A stretch of DNA of 64,000 nt from UBA1479 sp040216635. Lineage in GTDB: Bacteria; Pseudomonadota; Alphaproteobacteria; Rhodospirillales; Casp-alpha2. The stretch is from the NCBI GenBank assembly GCA_040216635.1, contig JAVJOU010000029.1:337502-401501 (forward strand), read 5' to 3'. The notes under the pieces are model-generated. The model saw only the letters and a list, made by a program, of their open reading frames with translations. It had not been told where the DNA came from and made no database searches. The stretch's first letter is position 1, and each line of letters starts with the position of its first letter. Shown one piece after another: positions 27,027-35,430 of the stretch. A program made the translations under genes and the position numbers.

Positions 27027-27910
27027 GCATGCAAAAAACCCTTCCCGAGCCGGTTATCCGGCCGGAATTCATCAACGAGAACATCGCCGATGCGCATACG
27101 GGCGACGTGGCCCGCGAATTGTCGGTGATCGAAAAAGTATGGAACATCAACGGCGTCCGCAAAGCGGTCATCCTGTTGGGGCTGGTCACCATCTGGCAGG
27201 CCTATACGGTCCTGTTTGACGTGGAACCCCTGATGTTCCCGACGTTTCTCGTCTCTCTGCAAACACTGATCACCGATCTGTTCCAAGGTGACCTGATCTG
27301 GAAGGTCTGGTTTTCCGTCAAGGTCCTGATCTACGGCTATGGAATGGGCATGGCGATTGCCGCCGTCCTTGTTCTATGGGGCACGTCGTCCCGCCTGGGC
27401 GGTGATTTCATCGCCATGGCCACGGCCATGTTCAACCCCCTGCCGTCCATCGCCATGCTGCCGCTTGCCATGCTGTGGTTCGGCCTGGGCACGGCAAGCC
27501 TAGTGTTCGTTCTGGTCCATGCCGTGTTGTGGGCCGTGGCGTTGAACACCCATACCGGGTTCAAGAACGTATCGTCCACTTTGCGCATGATCGGCGAAAA
27601 CTACGGCCTCAAGGGCGTTCCCTTCGTGTGCAAGGTTCTGGTGCCGGCGGCTCTGCCGTCGATCATGACCGGGATGAAGGTCGGCTGGGCGTTTGCCTGG
27701 CGCACCCTGATCGGGGCCGAGCTTGTGTTCGGCGCCTCGTCGGGCTCTGGCGGTCTTGGCTGGTATATTTTCGAATCGTCTCAGAACATCGAGACAGAGG
27801 GTGTGTTCGCCGGCCTGTTCATGGTCATTCTGATCGGCATTACGGTGGAAAACGTGATCTTCCGTAACATCGAACTGCGCACCGTGAACCGCTGGGGCAT
27901 GCAACGCTAA
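27023..27910 (+). CDS. ABC transporter permease, SsuC/TauC-like (second of a tandem pair)
   Basis: Membrane permease of 295 residues, paralogous to the preceding gene (VIRPEF, DVARELSVIEKV, GVRKAVILL at the N-terminus; ALNTHTGFKNVSSTLRMIGEN in the coupling loop). The ATG at 27023 overlaps the previous stop by 4 bp; an ATG at 27005 would add six residues but lacks the coupling arrangement. It completes the binding protein-ATPase-permease-permease set and is followed 15 bp later by a TauD-like dioxygenase. Confidence 0.88.
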   Translation: MSMQKTLPEPVIRPEFINENIADAHTGDVARELSVIEKVWNINGVRKAVILLGLVTIWQAYTVLFDVEPLMFPTFLVSLQTLITDLFQGDLIWKVWFSVKVLIYGYGMGMAIAAVLVLWGTSSRLGGDFIAMATAMFNPLPSIAMLPLAMLWFGLGTASLVFVLVHAVLWAVALNTHTGFKNVSSTLRMIGENYGLKGVPFVCKVLVPAALPSIMTGMKVGWAFAWRTLIGAELVFGASSGSGGLGWYIFESSQNIETEGVFAGLFMVILIGITVENVIFRNIELRTVNRWGMQR

Positions 27911-27925
27911 GCCTGGAGAAGACCC

Positions 27926-28786
27926 GTGACCATTTCCATCAACCTGCCCGTCAAACCGCTCGACAATCCCGTGGCGGCGGAAGTCGTGGGCCTTGACCTG
28001 AACATGGACCTGGACGACCAAACCATCGCCGATCTGCACAAGGCGTGGATGGCCTATCCGGTCCTTATCATCCGGGGCCAGGAAAACCTGACCATGGAAC
28101 GGCATCTGGAGTACTCCCGCCGGTTCGGTGATCTGCAACGCCATACGGTGAAGGAAATCCTTCACCCCGAGTTTCCGGACATCCTGGTTCTGTCGAACCG
28201 GGGCCGGGGCGGGGCACAGCCGATCAACAACGGCGGGGCCTATTGGCATTCGGATATCACGTACGAAGAAGTCCCGCCCATGGGCTCCATCCTGCACGGC
28301 GTCATCACCCCGCCCGAAGGCGGCGATACGCTCTACGCCGACATGACGGCGGCCTATGACGCCCTGGACGATGCCACCAAAGCCGAGATCGAAGGCCTGA
28401 AGGCCGTTCATTCCTATCGCATCCGTTACGAAGCGATGATGAATGCCGGCGTACGCCCGCCCAAGACCGAGGAAGAACTGTCCCAGTGGACAGAGGTCAT
28501 CCACCCCATCGCCCGCACCCATCCGGAAACGGGCAAAAAGGCCATCTACGTCAACGAGGGCTTTACCTCACGCGTGGAAGGCATGGGCGACAACGAAGGG
28601 CGTGATCTTCTGGAACGGCTGTTCGAACATTCGACCCAGGAGGAATTCGTCTACCGCCACAAATGGCATCAGGGCGACGTGGTGATGTGGGACAACCGCT
28701 GCACCATGCACCGGGCAACGGATTACGACCTCAGCCAGGAACGCTCCATGCACCGCACGACCGTGCGCGGCACACGCCCGGTTTGA
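27926..28786 (+). CDS. TauD/TfdA-family 2-oxoglutarate dioxygenase
   Basis: Fe(II)/2-oxoglutarate-dependent dioxygenase of 286 residues. It starts at GTG 27926 with GGAG about 10 nt upstream. The iron triad is visible as WHSD (His and Asp, near residue 109) and the distal His in DNRCTMHRAT, with the 2-oxoglutarate Arg in HRTTVRG near the C-terminus. Family members hydroxylate taurine, alkyl sulfates or aryloxyalkanoates next to the leaving group. It follows an SsuABC-type importer by 15 bp, so it probably acts on the imported compound, perhaps releasing sulfite or sulfate. Confidence 0.88.
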   Translation: MTISINLPVKPLDNPVAAEVVGLDLNMDLDDQTIADLHKAWMAYPVLIIRGQENLTMERHLEYSRRFGDLQRHTVKEILHPEFPDILVLSNRGRGGAQPINNGGAYWHSDITYEEVPPMGSILHGVITPPEGGDTLYADMTAAYDALDDATKAEIEGLKAVHSYRIRYEAMMNAGVRPPKTEEELSQWTEVIHPIARTHPETGKKAIYVNEGFTSRVEGMGDNEGRDLLERLFEHSTQEEFVYRHKWHQGDVVMWDNRCTMHRATDYDLSQERSMHRTTVRGTRPV

Positions 28787-28824
28787 CGGCCGCTAAACAA
28801 ATATCGCAAACGTGAATATCAAAA

Positions 28825-28857
28825 CCCTCTCCTCATCCCGAGGAGAGGGTATCTTTT
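28825..28857 (+). terminator. Hairpin with T-rich tail after the ABC/dioxygenase operon
   Basis: CCCTCTCCT and AGGAGAGGG form a perfect nine-pair stem (28825-28833 and 28841-28849), followed by TATCTTTTT. It can act as an intrinsic terminator. The stem sequence also resembles the core of the dispersed hairpin repeat at 32856-32881, so it may be a partial copy of that repeat family used as a terminator. Confidence 0.6.
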
Positions 28858-28895
28858 TGCCCGCAACGCCCCGCAGACACACCAAGGAGACCGCC

Positions 28896-29579
28896 ATGAC
28901 CCAGCCCTACAAACTCGTCACCTTCGACGTCTTTTCCGCCCTGCTCGATATTCAGTCGAGCCTGACCGCCATCGTGCAGCAGACCCTGGGCATGAGGAAG
29001 GACAAGGCCGCTGCCTTCTCCCGCACTTGGCGGCAGGTGCAGATGAGCCGCGCCGCGGCCAGCAACTCCCTTGGCAAAGGCCGCTTGCCGTTCAAGAATT
29101 GCACGGCCATCGGCCTTGACTATGCGCTCGGCAAGTCCGGAAAGAAGGCGGACGCGGCGACGAAACGCAAACTGATCGCCGCCTGGGGCACGCTGGCGCC
29201 CTGGCCCGAAGCCCCGGCGGTGATGCAGGCGATCAAGAAAAAGGGCTACGCCACGGCGATCCTGTCCAACGGCGATCAGGATCAGCTGGACAGCGTCGCG
29301 GGCGTGTTCGGCCCAGGTGCCTTCGACCATGTGCTGTCGTCGGAAACGGCGGGCTTCTACAAACCCCATCCCTCGGTCTACGAGCTGCCGACCCGCGTGC
29401 TCGGCATCGGATCGAAGGACATCCTGCATGTCGCGGGCGGTGCGGGCGACGTGGTGGGCGCCATCGCCTACGGCATGACCTGCTACTGGTCCAACCGCAC
29501 CGGCGACCTGCCCATGGACCCGACCCTGGGGCCGAGCTATCAAGGCAAGGACCTCAAGGGTGTGTTGAAGCTGCTCTAA
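28896..29579 (+). CDS. HAD-family hydrolase, haloacid dehalogenase type II-like
   Basis: Cytosolic protein of 227 residues, close to the usual length for L-2-haloacid dehalogenases. The start at 28896 follows AAGGAGA. Motif I reads FDVFSALLD, keeping the Asp nucleophile but changing the usual GTL to SAL. Motif II has ILSNGD, the Lys lies in FYKPHPSVYE, and the late acidic region is HVAGGAGDVVGA. It lies after the dioxygenase operon, past a hairpin, and converges on a molybdoenzyme gene. It may release halide, phosphate or another leaving group; the substrate is unknown. Confidence 0.82.
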   Translation: MTQPYKLVTFDVFSALLDIQSSLTAIVQQTLGMRKDKAAAFSRTWRQVQMSRAAASNSLGKGRLPFKNCTAIGLDYALGKSGKKADAATKRKLIAAWGTLAPWPEAPAVMQAIKKKGYATAILSNGDQDQLDSVAGVFGPGAFDHVLSSETAGFYKPHPSVYELPTRVLGIGSKDILHVAGGAGDVVGAIAYGMTCYWSNRTGDLPMDPTLGPSYQGKDLKGVLKLL

Positions 29580-29584
29580 GCGGA

Positions 29585-31885
29585 TTATTCGGCGGCGGGC
29601 AGGACCACCACCTCCGGGACCCGGAAGGGCTCCGGAGATTCCGCCTGCCCCCCGTACTTCTCTACCTCGACCAGGGTGGTGTGGGAAATCGGCCCCTGGC
29701 CCAGCTTGGACGTGCCCTTATCCAGGGTCAGGACGTTGGGGTTGCCGTGGCGTTCCAGGCTGGACGTTGCCGCCCAGTCGGCCGGATCGAACCAGGCCCC
29801 GGTCGGCAGCTGCGCCACGCCGTCCCGCACGTCGTCACTCACCACGGCCACGGCCAGGGTTTCGCCCCGCCCGTTATAAAGCCGCACCAAATCGCCATCC
29901 TGAATGCCCCGCGCCTGGGCGTCGCCGGGCGACAGGAACACGGGTTCCCGCCCGTCCTGCTTGGCGGCGCGGCTGGGCCCGACGAAATCGAGCTGGGAAT
30001 GCAGCTTGTGCTTGGGCTGGTTGGAAATCAGGTGCAGCGGCCAGGTCTTCGCCTCGGCCCCGCCGAGCCATTCCGCCGGCTCCCGCCACACCGGATGGCC
30101 CGGGCAGTCGTCATAGCCGAACCCGGCAATGGTCTCTGAAAAGATTTCGAACTTGCCCGACGGCGTCGGCAAGGGGTTGGCGGCGGGGTCGGCGCGGAAC
30201 GCCTCGTAGACCACATGGGGCTTTTCGGGGGCTTCCAACTCCAGGATTCCCTCCTCCCAGAAGGCGTCGAAATCGGGCATGCGGTTGGCCAGCGGCCCCG
30301 CACCCTCGCGGGCCTGATCGTAAAGATGGCGCAGCCAGGCATCCTCGTCGCGGCCCTCGGTGAAGGCGGCTTCGATGTCCAGGCGCTGGGCCAGGCCCCG
30401 GAAGATGTCGAAATCGTTCTTGGATTGAAACTGCGGCGTGACGATCTGCTTCATGGCGACCAGGAAACGGTCGCGGGACGAATGGCCGATGTCGTTGCGT
30501 TCCAGGGTCGTCGTGGCGGGCAGCACGATATCGGCCAGCTTGGCCGTGGGCGTCCACCAAGGCTCGTTCACAATCACCGTGTCCGGCCGCCGCCAGCCGT
30601 CCAGCAAACGGTTCAGGTCCTGATGATGGTGGAACGGGTTGCCGCCGCACCAGTAGATCAGTTTGGTGTCCGGATAGGTCCGCCGTTCGCCGTCGAAATC
30701 GTATTCGCCGCCCGGGTTGAGCAACAGGTCCGTGACCCGCGCCACGGGGATGAAGCTGCCCGTGGGATTTGTGCCGGCGGAATGGGTCAGCGACGGCATC
30801 CTGGGCACCGGATTGCCCTGGCCGTGCATGCTGCCGTAACCGAAGCCGAAACCACCGCCGGGCAGGCCGATCTGGCCCAGCAGGCAGGCCAGCGCCATGG
30901 TCATCCAGAAGGTCTGCTCGCCATGGTCGCCGCGCTGCAGGGAATAGCTGGTGGCGATCATGGTGCGGCCCGCCGCCATGCGGCGGGCGAGGGTACGGAT
31001 GGTGTCCGCCGGCACGTCGCAGATATCCGCCGCCCAATCGGCGGATTTCGCTTGGCCGTCCGCCCCGCCCATCACATAGGCCAGGAATTGGTCGCCCCCG
31101 ACCGCATGGGCCGCCAGGAAATGGGGATTGTGGAGGTCTTCCGACACCAAGGTATGGGCCAGGCCCAGCATCAAGGCCACGTCCGTGTTGGGACGGGGGG
31201 CGATCCATTCCGCATTCAGGAAACCGGGCGCGTCGTTGCGCAGGGGCGTGATGCTGACGACATGGGTGCCGCGCGCGGCGAGCTTCTTCAGCCAGGGCAC
31301 GGTGGTATGGGACGCGGTGCCGCCCGGCTCCACCTGGGTGTTGCGGATGGGGATGCCGCCGAAAGCGACCAGGGTGTCCGTGGCCTCGGCGATCGATGCC
31401 CAGGACGTAAGCCCGCGCAGCGGCGCCAGATCACCCACGATATGCGGCAGAATGGCCAACCCGGCGGCCAGGGAATAGCTGTGCTTCTGCGCCGTGTAGC
31501 CGCCGAAACAGTTCATGAAGCGCTGCATCTGGGTCTTGGCGTGATGGAAGCGCCCGGCGCTGGACCAGCCGTAGGACCCGGCGAATATGGCTTCGTTGCC
31601 GTGGGTCCCCTTCACCCGCCGCAGTTCTTCGGCGACGATATCGAGCGCCTCGTCCCAGGGCACCTCGACGAAGCGGCCGCCGCCCCGCGCCCGGTCGCGG
31701 TGCTTCAGCCAACCTTCGCGGAAAGCCGGGGCCTTGACCCGGCAGTCGTGATGCACGCCTTCGGCCATGCCGTCCAGGATCGGCGACGGATCCGGATCGC
31801 CGGCAAGGGGCCGAATATCCATGATGCGGTTGTCTTGGGCGCGGGCTTCGAATGCCCCCCAGTGGGAACCGTGCGTTTTGTACAT
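29585..31885 (-). CDS. BisC/TorZ-like molybdopterin oxidoreductase
   Basis: Molybdopterin enzyme of 766 residues in the DMSO reductase family, without an N-terminal iron-sulfur cluster motif. The probable molybdenum ligand is Ser109 in SYGWSSAGRFHH, as in biotin sulfoxide, TMAO and DMSO reductases. No Tat signal is visible, so it is probably cytoplasmic like BisC. C-terminal molybdopterin dinucleotide-binding motifs are present (HSQLDFVG, PTGAWFDPAD). It lies upstream of an unpaired promoter region and close to sulfur-related genes, fitting reduction or oxidation of an S-oxide or N-oxide. Electron partners are not encoded beside it. Confidence 0.88.
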   Translation of the reverse strand: MYKTHGSHWGAFEARAQDNRIMDIRPLAGDPDPSPILDGMAEGVHHDCRVKAPAFREGWLKHRDRARGGGRFVEVPWDEALDIVAEELRRVKGTHGNEAIFAGSYGWSSAGRFHHAKTQMQRFMNCFGGYTAQKHSYSLAAGLAILPHIVGDLAPLRGLTSWASIAEATDTLVAFGGIPIRNTQVEPGGTASHTTVPWLKKLAARGTHVVSITPLRNDAPGFLNAEWIAPRPNTDVALMLGLAHTLVSEDLHNPHFLAAHAVGGDQFLAYVMGGADGQAKSADWAADICDVPADTIRTLARRMAAGRTMIATSYSLQRGDHGEQTFWMTMALACLLGQIGLPGGGFGFGYGSMHGQGNPVPRMPSLTHSAGTNPTGSFIPVARVTDLLLNPGGEYDFDGERRTYPDTKLIYWCGGNPFHHHQDLNRLLDGWRRPDTVIVNEPWWTPTAKLADIVLPATTTLERNDIGHSSRDRFLVAMKQIVTPQFQSKNDFDIFRGLAQRLDIEAAFTEGRDEDAWLRHLYDQAREGAGPLANRMPDFDAFWEEGILELEAPEKPHVVYEAFRADPAANPLPTPSGKFEIFSETIAGFGYDDCPGHPVWREPAEWLGGAEAKTWPLHLISNQPKHKLHSQLDFVGPSRAAKQDGREPVFLSPGDAQARGIQDGDLVRLYNGRGETLAVAVVSDDVRDGVAQLPTGAWFDPADWAATSSLERHGNPNVLTLDKGTSKLGQGPISHTTLVEVEKYGGQAESPEPFRVPEVVVLPAAE

Positions 31886-31968
31886 GGGCGTTCGTCCGTG
31901 GTCTTGATAGTGACCAGACGATAGCGCGCGAACCTACTCAGCGCAAATTGTATACAATTTTACGATTT

Positions 31969-32778
31969 CTATTCCGCTGCCTGCGAGCGTTCCTTGGGTC
32001 CGACCACGGACAGGCCGCAGCGCAGGGCTTCCGTTTCCATCACGTCATCGGGCATGACGTTGGCCAGGTTGACGTCGGCCCCGAATTCGTCGAGCAGGAA
32101 TTTCTTGAGCTCGAACACGTCGTTCAGTGTCACGCCCTTAATCCAGGACCCGGTCAGTTCCATCAACGTGCGTTCCAGGTCCAGACCCGATTTCAAGGCC
32201 GTCATCATGGCTTCGTTGACCTTGCCGTCGGTGACCAATTCGGCCCCTTCGACCAGCACGATCTCGCAGCCGGCGTCGAAACAGACCTGGGTCTGGTCGA
32301 TCAGGTCCTGAGGCGATTGGTTGACGACCTTGGACCCGACCTCGCCATGGACTTCCAGGCCCTCGGCGATGGCCATCTTGATCATCTTGGCGCGCTCCGC
32401 GTCATCCAGCGGCACGCAGTTGTCGGAAATCTCCAGCGCGCCGAAGCCCAGGCGCTTGGCCTCGGCGAAGAACCCCGGCATGGCCGGCCAGCCCTGGGTC
32501 GCGAAGACGTATTCGGAAAACTGCCCGCCCAGGAACGGCATCACGTCATAGGATTTATAAAGGGCGAGCTTCTTGACCAGGTAGTCCTCGGGATAGAGCC
32601 GCGCCGTGCCGACCACGATCTTCGCCAGATCCACATAGGGGGCGAGCAGATCCATGTAATCGGCCACCCGGTTCATGGGCAGGCCCCAGTCCATCATCAT
32701 GGTCAGGCCCGTCTTGCGCGGCTTTTGCGAGCGCGCCGTGGGCAGGGGCACCATGGCGAAGGGTACGTTGGCGGTCAT
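31969..32778 (-). CDS. Phosphosulfolactate synthase (ComA) family protein
   Basis: TIM-barrel protein of 269 residues in the ComA family, whose founding member adds sulfite to phosphoenolpyruvate to form phosphosulfolactate, the first step of coenzyme M synthesis. Characteristic stretches are KTGLTMMMDWGLP, VDLAKIVVGTARLY and the GFGALEISDNCVPLDDAER region. AGGAG precedes the ATG at 32778. No comB, comC or comDE partners are in the window. Among sulfatase, TauD and importer genes it may act in sulfite fixation or run in a degradative sense. ComA homologues also occur in bacteria and plants with unclear roles, so the reaction is not certain. Confidence 0.8.
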   Translation of the reverse strand: MTANVPFAMVPLPTARSQKPRKTGLTMMMDWGLPMNRVADYMDLLAPYVDLAKIVVGTARLYPEDYLVKKLALYKSYDVMPFLGGQFSEYVFATQGWPAMPGFFAEAKRLGFGALEISDNCVPLDDAERAKMIKMAIAEGLEVHGEVGSKVVNQSPQDLIDQTQVCFDAGCEIVLVEGAELVTDGKVNEAMMTALKSGLDLERTLMELTGSWIKGVTLNDVFELKKFLLDEFGADVNLANVMPDDVMETEALRCGLSVVGPKERSQAAE

Positions 32779-32788
32779 TGGTCGTCTC

Positions 32789-32823
32789 CTGGGTTAGTCA
32801 AACATCGGCTGCACGCCGGGCGG
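32789..32823 (-). pseudogene. Remnant of a sulfatase 3' end
   Basis: This 35-bp stretch repeats 32954-32988, the 3' end of the sulfatase gene, with three mismatches. Read on the reverse strand it still encodes PPGVQPMFD followed by a stop, and the differences are synonymous (TTC GAT TGA versus TTT GAC TAA). Upstream of this tail the frame is broken. It looks like the last trace of a second sulfatase copy between this gene and comA. Confidence 0.6.
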
Positions 32824-32842
32824 TTATCCCGTGGGGAAAATG

Positions 32843-32935
32843 CCCCCTCACCCTGCCCTCTCCCCCTTGAGGGGGAGAGGGTTACGAAGGCTTGGGATGG
32901 CGAAGCCGGGCCTAGCCGAAGTGGGGTGAGGGGGG
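32843..32935. repeat. Intergenic double-hairpin repeat element
   Basis: A palindromic element of about 93 bp. The outer arms CCCCCTCACCC (32843-32853) and GGGTGAGGGGG (32924-32934) enclose an inner perfect 11-pair hairpin (32856-32866 with 32871-32881, loop TTGA). It resembles REP or MITE-like intergenic repeats common in proteobacterial genomes. A shorter related hairpin occurs at 28825-28849. It encodes nothing and lies between the sulfatase 3' remnant and the intact sulfatase. Confidence 0.75.
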
Positions 32936-32953
32936 ACCATTCCATGCGTCACA

Positions 32954-32988
32954 CTGGGTCAATCGAACATCGGCTGCACGCCGGGCGG
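32954..32988 (-). repeat. Second copy of 35-bp repeat (sulfatase 3' end)
   Basis: The intact counterpart of the 32789-32823 remnant; it covers the final codons and stop of the sulfatase. The two copies are direct repeats on either side of the double-hairpin element. Confidence 0.7.
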
Positions 32989-34419
32989 CACGGAAAAGCC
33001 CAGGTCGCCGCGCTTGATGATGGCGTCCTTGCCGCCGTTTTCCACGATCATGCGGGCCTGGGTCTTACGCGCGGCCTTGTCGACGGCGGCGGGATCGCAG
33101 ATTTTGCGCAGTTCCGCCGCCAAATCTTTCATGACCCCGGCATGGGCCGGATCTCCCGCCAGATCGGTGAATTCCTCGGGATCGTCGGCCAGATTGAACA
33201 ACTGGTCCGGATAGTCCTCGTAATGGACCAGTTTCCAGTCACCCTTGCGCACCAGGAAGGCCGCCGTTTTCGATCCCATGCCGTGGTATTCGGAAAAGGC
33301 GACGCGGTCGGGCTCCGCCCCCGCCGTCAGGTCCATCAGGTTGGTGCCCGGCAGGTCCTTGGGCAGCGTCTCGCCGTCGGCGGCGCCGACGCAGTCCATG
33401 ATGAAGGGATAGATGTCGCAATGGGTCGCCGGCGTCTTCACCACCTTGCCCGCCGGGATGTCGGGACCCGAGAGGATCAGCGGCACGGCGGCGGCTTCCT
33501 CGTACATCACCGATTTGCCCCAGGCCCCCCGGTTGCCCATGTTGTCGCCGTGGTCGGTGGTGTAGAGCACCCGTGTATCGGCAGACAGGCCCGCATCCGC
33601 CATGGCATTCAGGATCAGGCCGACCTGTTCATCCATGAAGGAAATCAGGCCGAGATAGCCCGCCTGCGCGCGCTTGACCATGTCCATGGTCGTGAAATGG
33701 TCGTCATAGGTGAAGATCGACCGGTAGTCGTCGATGTAAGGATGGATCGGCGACTTGCGCTTGTCATACAGCTTGGGCGGCGCCAGGTCCCGATTGTAGT
33801 AGCGGTAGAAATGTTCCGAAGGTGCGGTCAGCGGGAAATGCGGCGCCACGAAGGACACGAACAGCACCCAGGGCTTGTCCGTATGCTTGGGCGCTTCCTC
33901 GTACAGCCAGGATTGCGCGCGGGCCGTGATGTCGCGGTCATAGCGCGTGTACATGCTCTCGCCCGGCCCGGCCAGCTTGGCCATTTTCCACGAAGCCCCG
34001 CGCTTGGGCGTGTCTTCGTCGCGGATCAGGCCCAAAAGGTCGCCCTTGCCGTCGATGATGTGCATGGCCAGTTCTTCGTCGGCGAAGCCGTTGTCGTCCT
34101 CGTCCGACCGGAAATGCAGCTTGCCGATGGAAACGGTCTGATGGCCACGCTCGCGCAGGGTCTTGTGCCAGTTGGCCTGGGTGCCGTCGAACGGCGTCGC
34201 GTTGTCCCAGGCACCGATCTGATGCACATACTTGCCCGTGGCGAAGCTTGCCCGTGCCGGAACACAGACCGGACAAACCGTGTAGGCCGCGTCGAATCGG
34301 GTACCCTGTTGGGCCAATCGATCGATATTCGGGGTATGGATGAAGGGGTGGCCGTAGCACCCGGTCACGGACCGAGTATGCTCGTCCGACATCAGAATGA
34401 TAAGGTTTTTAGGCTCCAT
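32959..34419 (-). CDS. Sulfatase, choline-sulfatase/phosphonate monoester hydrolase-like
   Basis: Hydrolase of 486 residues in the type I sulfatase family. The formylglycine motif C-x-P-x-R is intact at C52-R56 (VCVPARASFATG), so the Cys form would need a formylglycine-generating enzyme, not seen in this window. Metal-site features are SDEHTR near the N-terminus and TTDHGDNMGNRGAWGK further on. There is no signal peptide, so it is probably cytoplasmic like choline sulfatase. It diverges from a GntR regulator. It may release sulfate from an imported sulfate ester; phosphonate or phosphate monoesters are also possible in this family. Confidence 0.86.
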   Translation of the reverse strand: MEPKNLIILMSDEHTRSVTGCYGHPFIHTPNIDRLAQQGTRFDAAYTVCPVCVPARASFATGKYVHQIGAWDNATPFDGTQANWHKTLRERGHQTVSIGKLHFRSDEDDNGFADEELAMHIIDGKGDLLGLIRDEDTPKRGASWKMAKLAGPGESMYTRYDRDITARAQSWLYEEAPKHTDKPWVLFVSFVAPHFPLTAPSEHFYRYYNRDLAPPKLYDKRKSPIHPYIDDYRSIFTYDDHFTTMDMVKRAQAGYLGLISFMDEQVGLILNAMADAGLSADTRVLYTTDHGDNMGNRGAWGKSVMYEEAAAVPLILSGPDIPAGKVVKTPATHCDIYPFIMDCVGAADGETLPKDLPGTNLMDLTAGAEPDRVAFSEYHGMGSKTAAFLVRKGDWKLVHYEDYPDQLFNLADDPEEFTDLAGDPAHAGVMKDLAAELRKICDPAAVDKAARKTQARMIVENGGKDAIIKRGDLGFSVPPGVQPMFD

Positions 34420-34506
34420 GGGGCACCGTTTCCTGCGGTTTCTGCGGATTTTTGCAACCCTGCATATTTTTTTGACGCGTTAAGTGTGGAAAACGCGATA
34501 CTTGAG

Positions 34507-34520
34507 TAACTATATAGTTA
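34507..34520. promoter_or_regulatory. Perfect palindrome, candidate GntR operator
   Basis: TAACTATATAGTTA is a perfect 14-bp palindrome in the gap between the divergent sulfatase and GntR genes, about 90 bp from each start. The core ACTATAT recurs three times upstream of the DUF3604/importer pair (23945-23998). Confidence 0.55.
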
Positions 34521-34613
34521 ATCGAAATGTCAAGCGGGATGGCCTTGGCGGCCGTCCCGTCGTAAAAATTATGGTGCAAATTAAAAGATTTCGGGATTAG
34601 GGGCTTCCTGCAC

Positions 34614-35423
34614 ATGCAGACGGACATACCCGGCGGTTATGATGAATTTCTCCGGCGTTATTGGTCGGAACACGAAGACTTGCCCAAGCATGAGCGCCTG
34701 CGCCAGGCGATCACCAATTCCATCGTCGATGGATATTGGAGCCCGGGTGCACGTCTGCCCACGGAATCGGAATGGGCCCAACAAACGCCCTGCTCGTTGG
34801 GCACCGTGCAACGGGCCCTGCGTAGCCTTGTCGATGACGGCCTGATCCTGCGCCGACGCGGCAGCGGCACCACCGTCGCCGGCATGGAACATCAGGTCGC
34901 AGAACCCTGGCATTTCCTGTTCCGGGCCCCCGGTGCCGGACCGGACGACCTGCTGCCGGTATTCACCCGCGTCATCGACCGCCGTGTCGGCCGCGAAACC
35001 GGCCCCTGGAGCAAACCACTGGAACAGGACGGGCGCAGTGTCGTGCGCATCGACCGCATCGTCACCATCGATACGGCGCTGGAGGTCTATGCCGTGTTCC
35101 GCGCCATTGCCAAACGCTTCCCGGAACTGGTCGAGACGCCCGTCTCTGATCTTGACGGCGCCAACCTGCACGAAGTGATGGCCGACCATCACCATATGCC
35201 CGTGTACCGCATCCAACAGAAACTGCGGATGGAAGCCCCACCCGACTGGGTCACATCCAAATGTGCCTGGCCCGATGACGCCATGGCTTCGATCGTCAAC
35301 GTCGTCGCCTATTCCGTCGACGGGCGGTCCATGTATTTCCAGGATTTCTACATTCCGCCCTCGCCCTATGAATTGGACCTGGGAACGCGGATCAAGGATT
35401 CGAGCCTCAAATTCACCCAATAG
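34614..35423 (+). CDS. GntR-family regulator, HutC type
   Basis: Regulator of 269 residues with an N-terminal winged helix (about 25-90; LRQAITNSIVDGYWSPGARL, SLGTVQRALRSLVDDGL) and a C-terminal UTRA ligand-binding domain ending in YFQDFYIPPSPYELDL. No clear Shine-Dalgarno precedes the ATG at 34614. It is divergent from the sulfatase with a perfect palindrome between them, so autoregulation and control of the sulfatase are likely. The shared ACTATAT core makes the importer and DUF3604 units further candidate targets. Confidence 0.87.
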   Translation: MQTDIPGGYDEFLRRYWSEHEDLPKHERLRQAITNSIVDGYWSPGARLPTESEWAQQTPCSLGTVQRALRSLVDDGLILRRRGSGTTVAGMEHQVAEPWHFLFRAPGAGPDDLLPVFTRVIDRRVGRETGPWSKPLEQDGRSVVRIDRIVTIDTALEVYAVFRAIAKRFPELVETPVSDLDGANLHEVMADHHHMPVYRIQQKLRMEAPPDWVTSKCAWPDDAMASIVNVVAYSVDGRSMYFQDFYIPPSPYELDLGTRIKDSSLKFTQ

Positions 35424-35430
35424 CGGCGGC

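Noticed and set aside
32789..32988. Reading the 35-bp direct repeats as a target-site duplication of a mobile element
   Set aside because: The copies keep the sulfatase reading frame and stop with synonymous changes only, which fits an old coding duplication better than insertion duplication.
31852..34509. Very long open frame on the forward strand (885 codons) antisense to comA and the sulfatase
   Set aside because: It is rich in His, Gly, Arg and Val without family motifs and mirrors well-supported genes. High GC removes stop codons from antisense frames.
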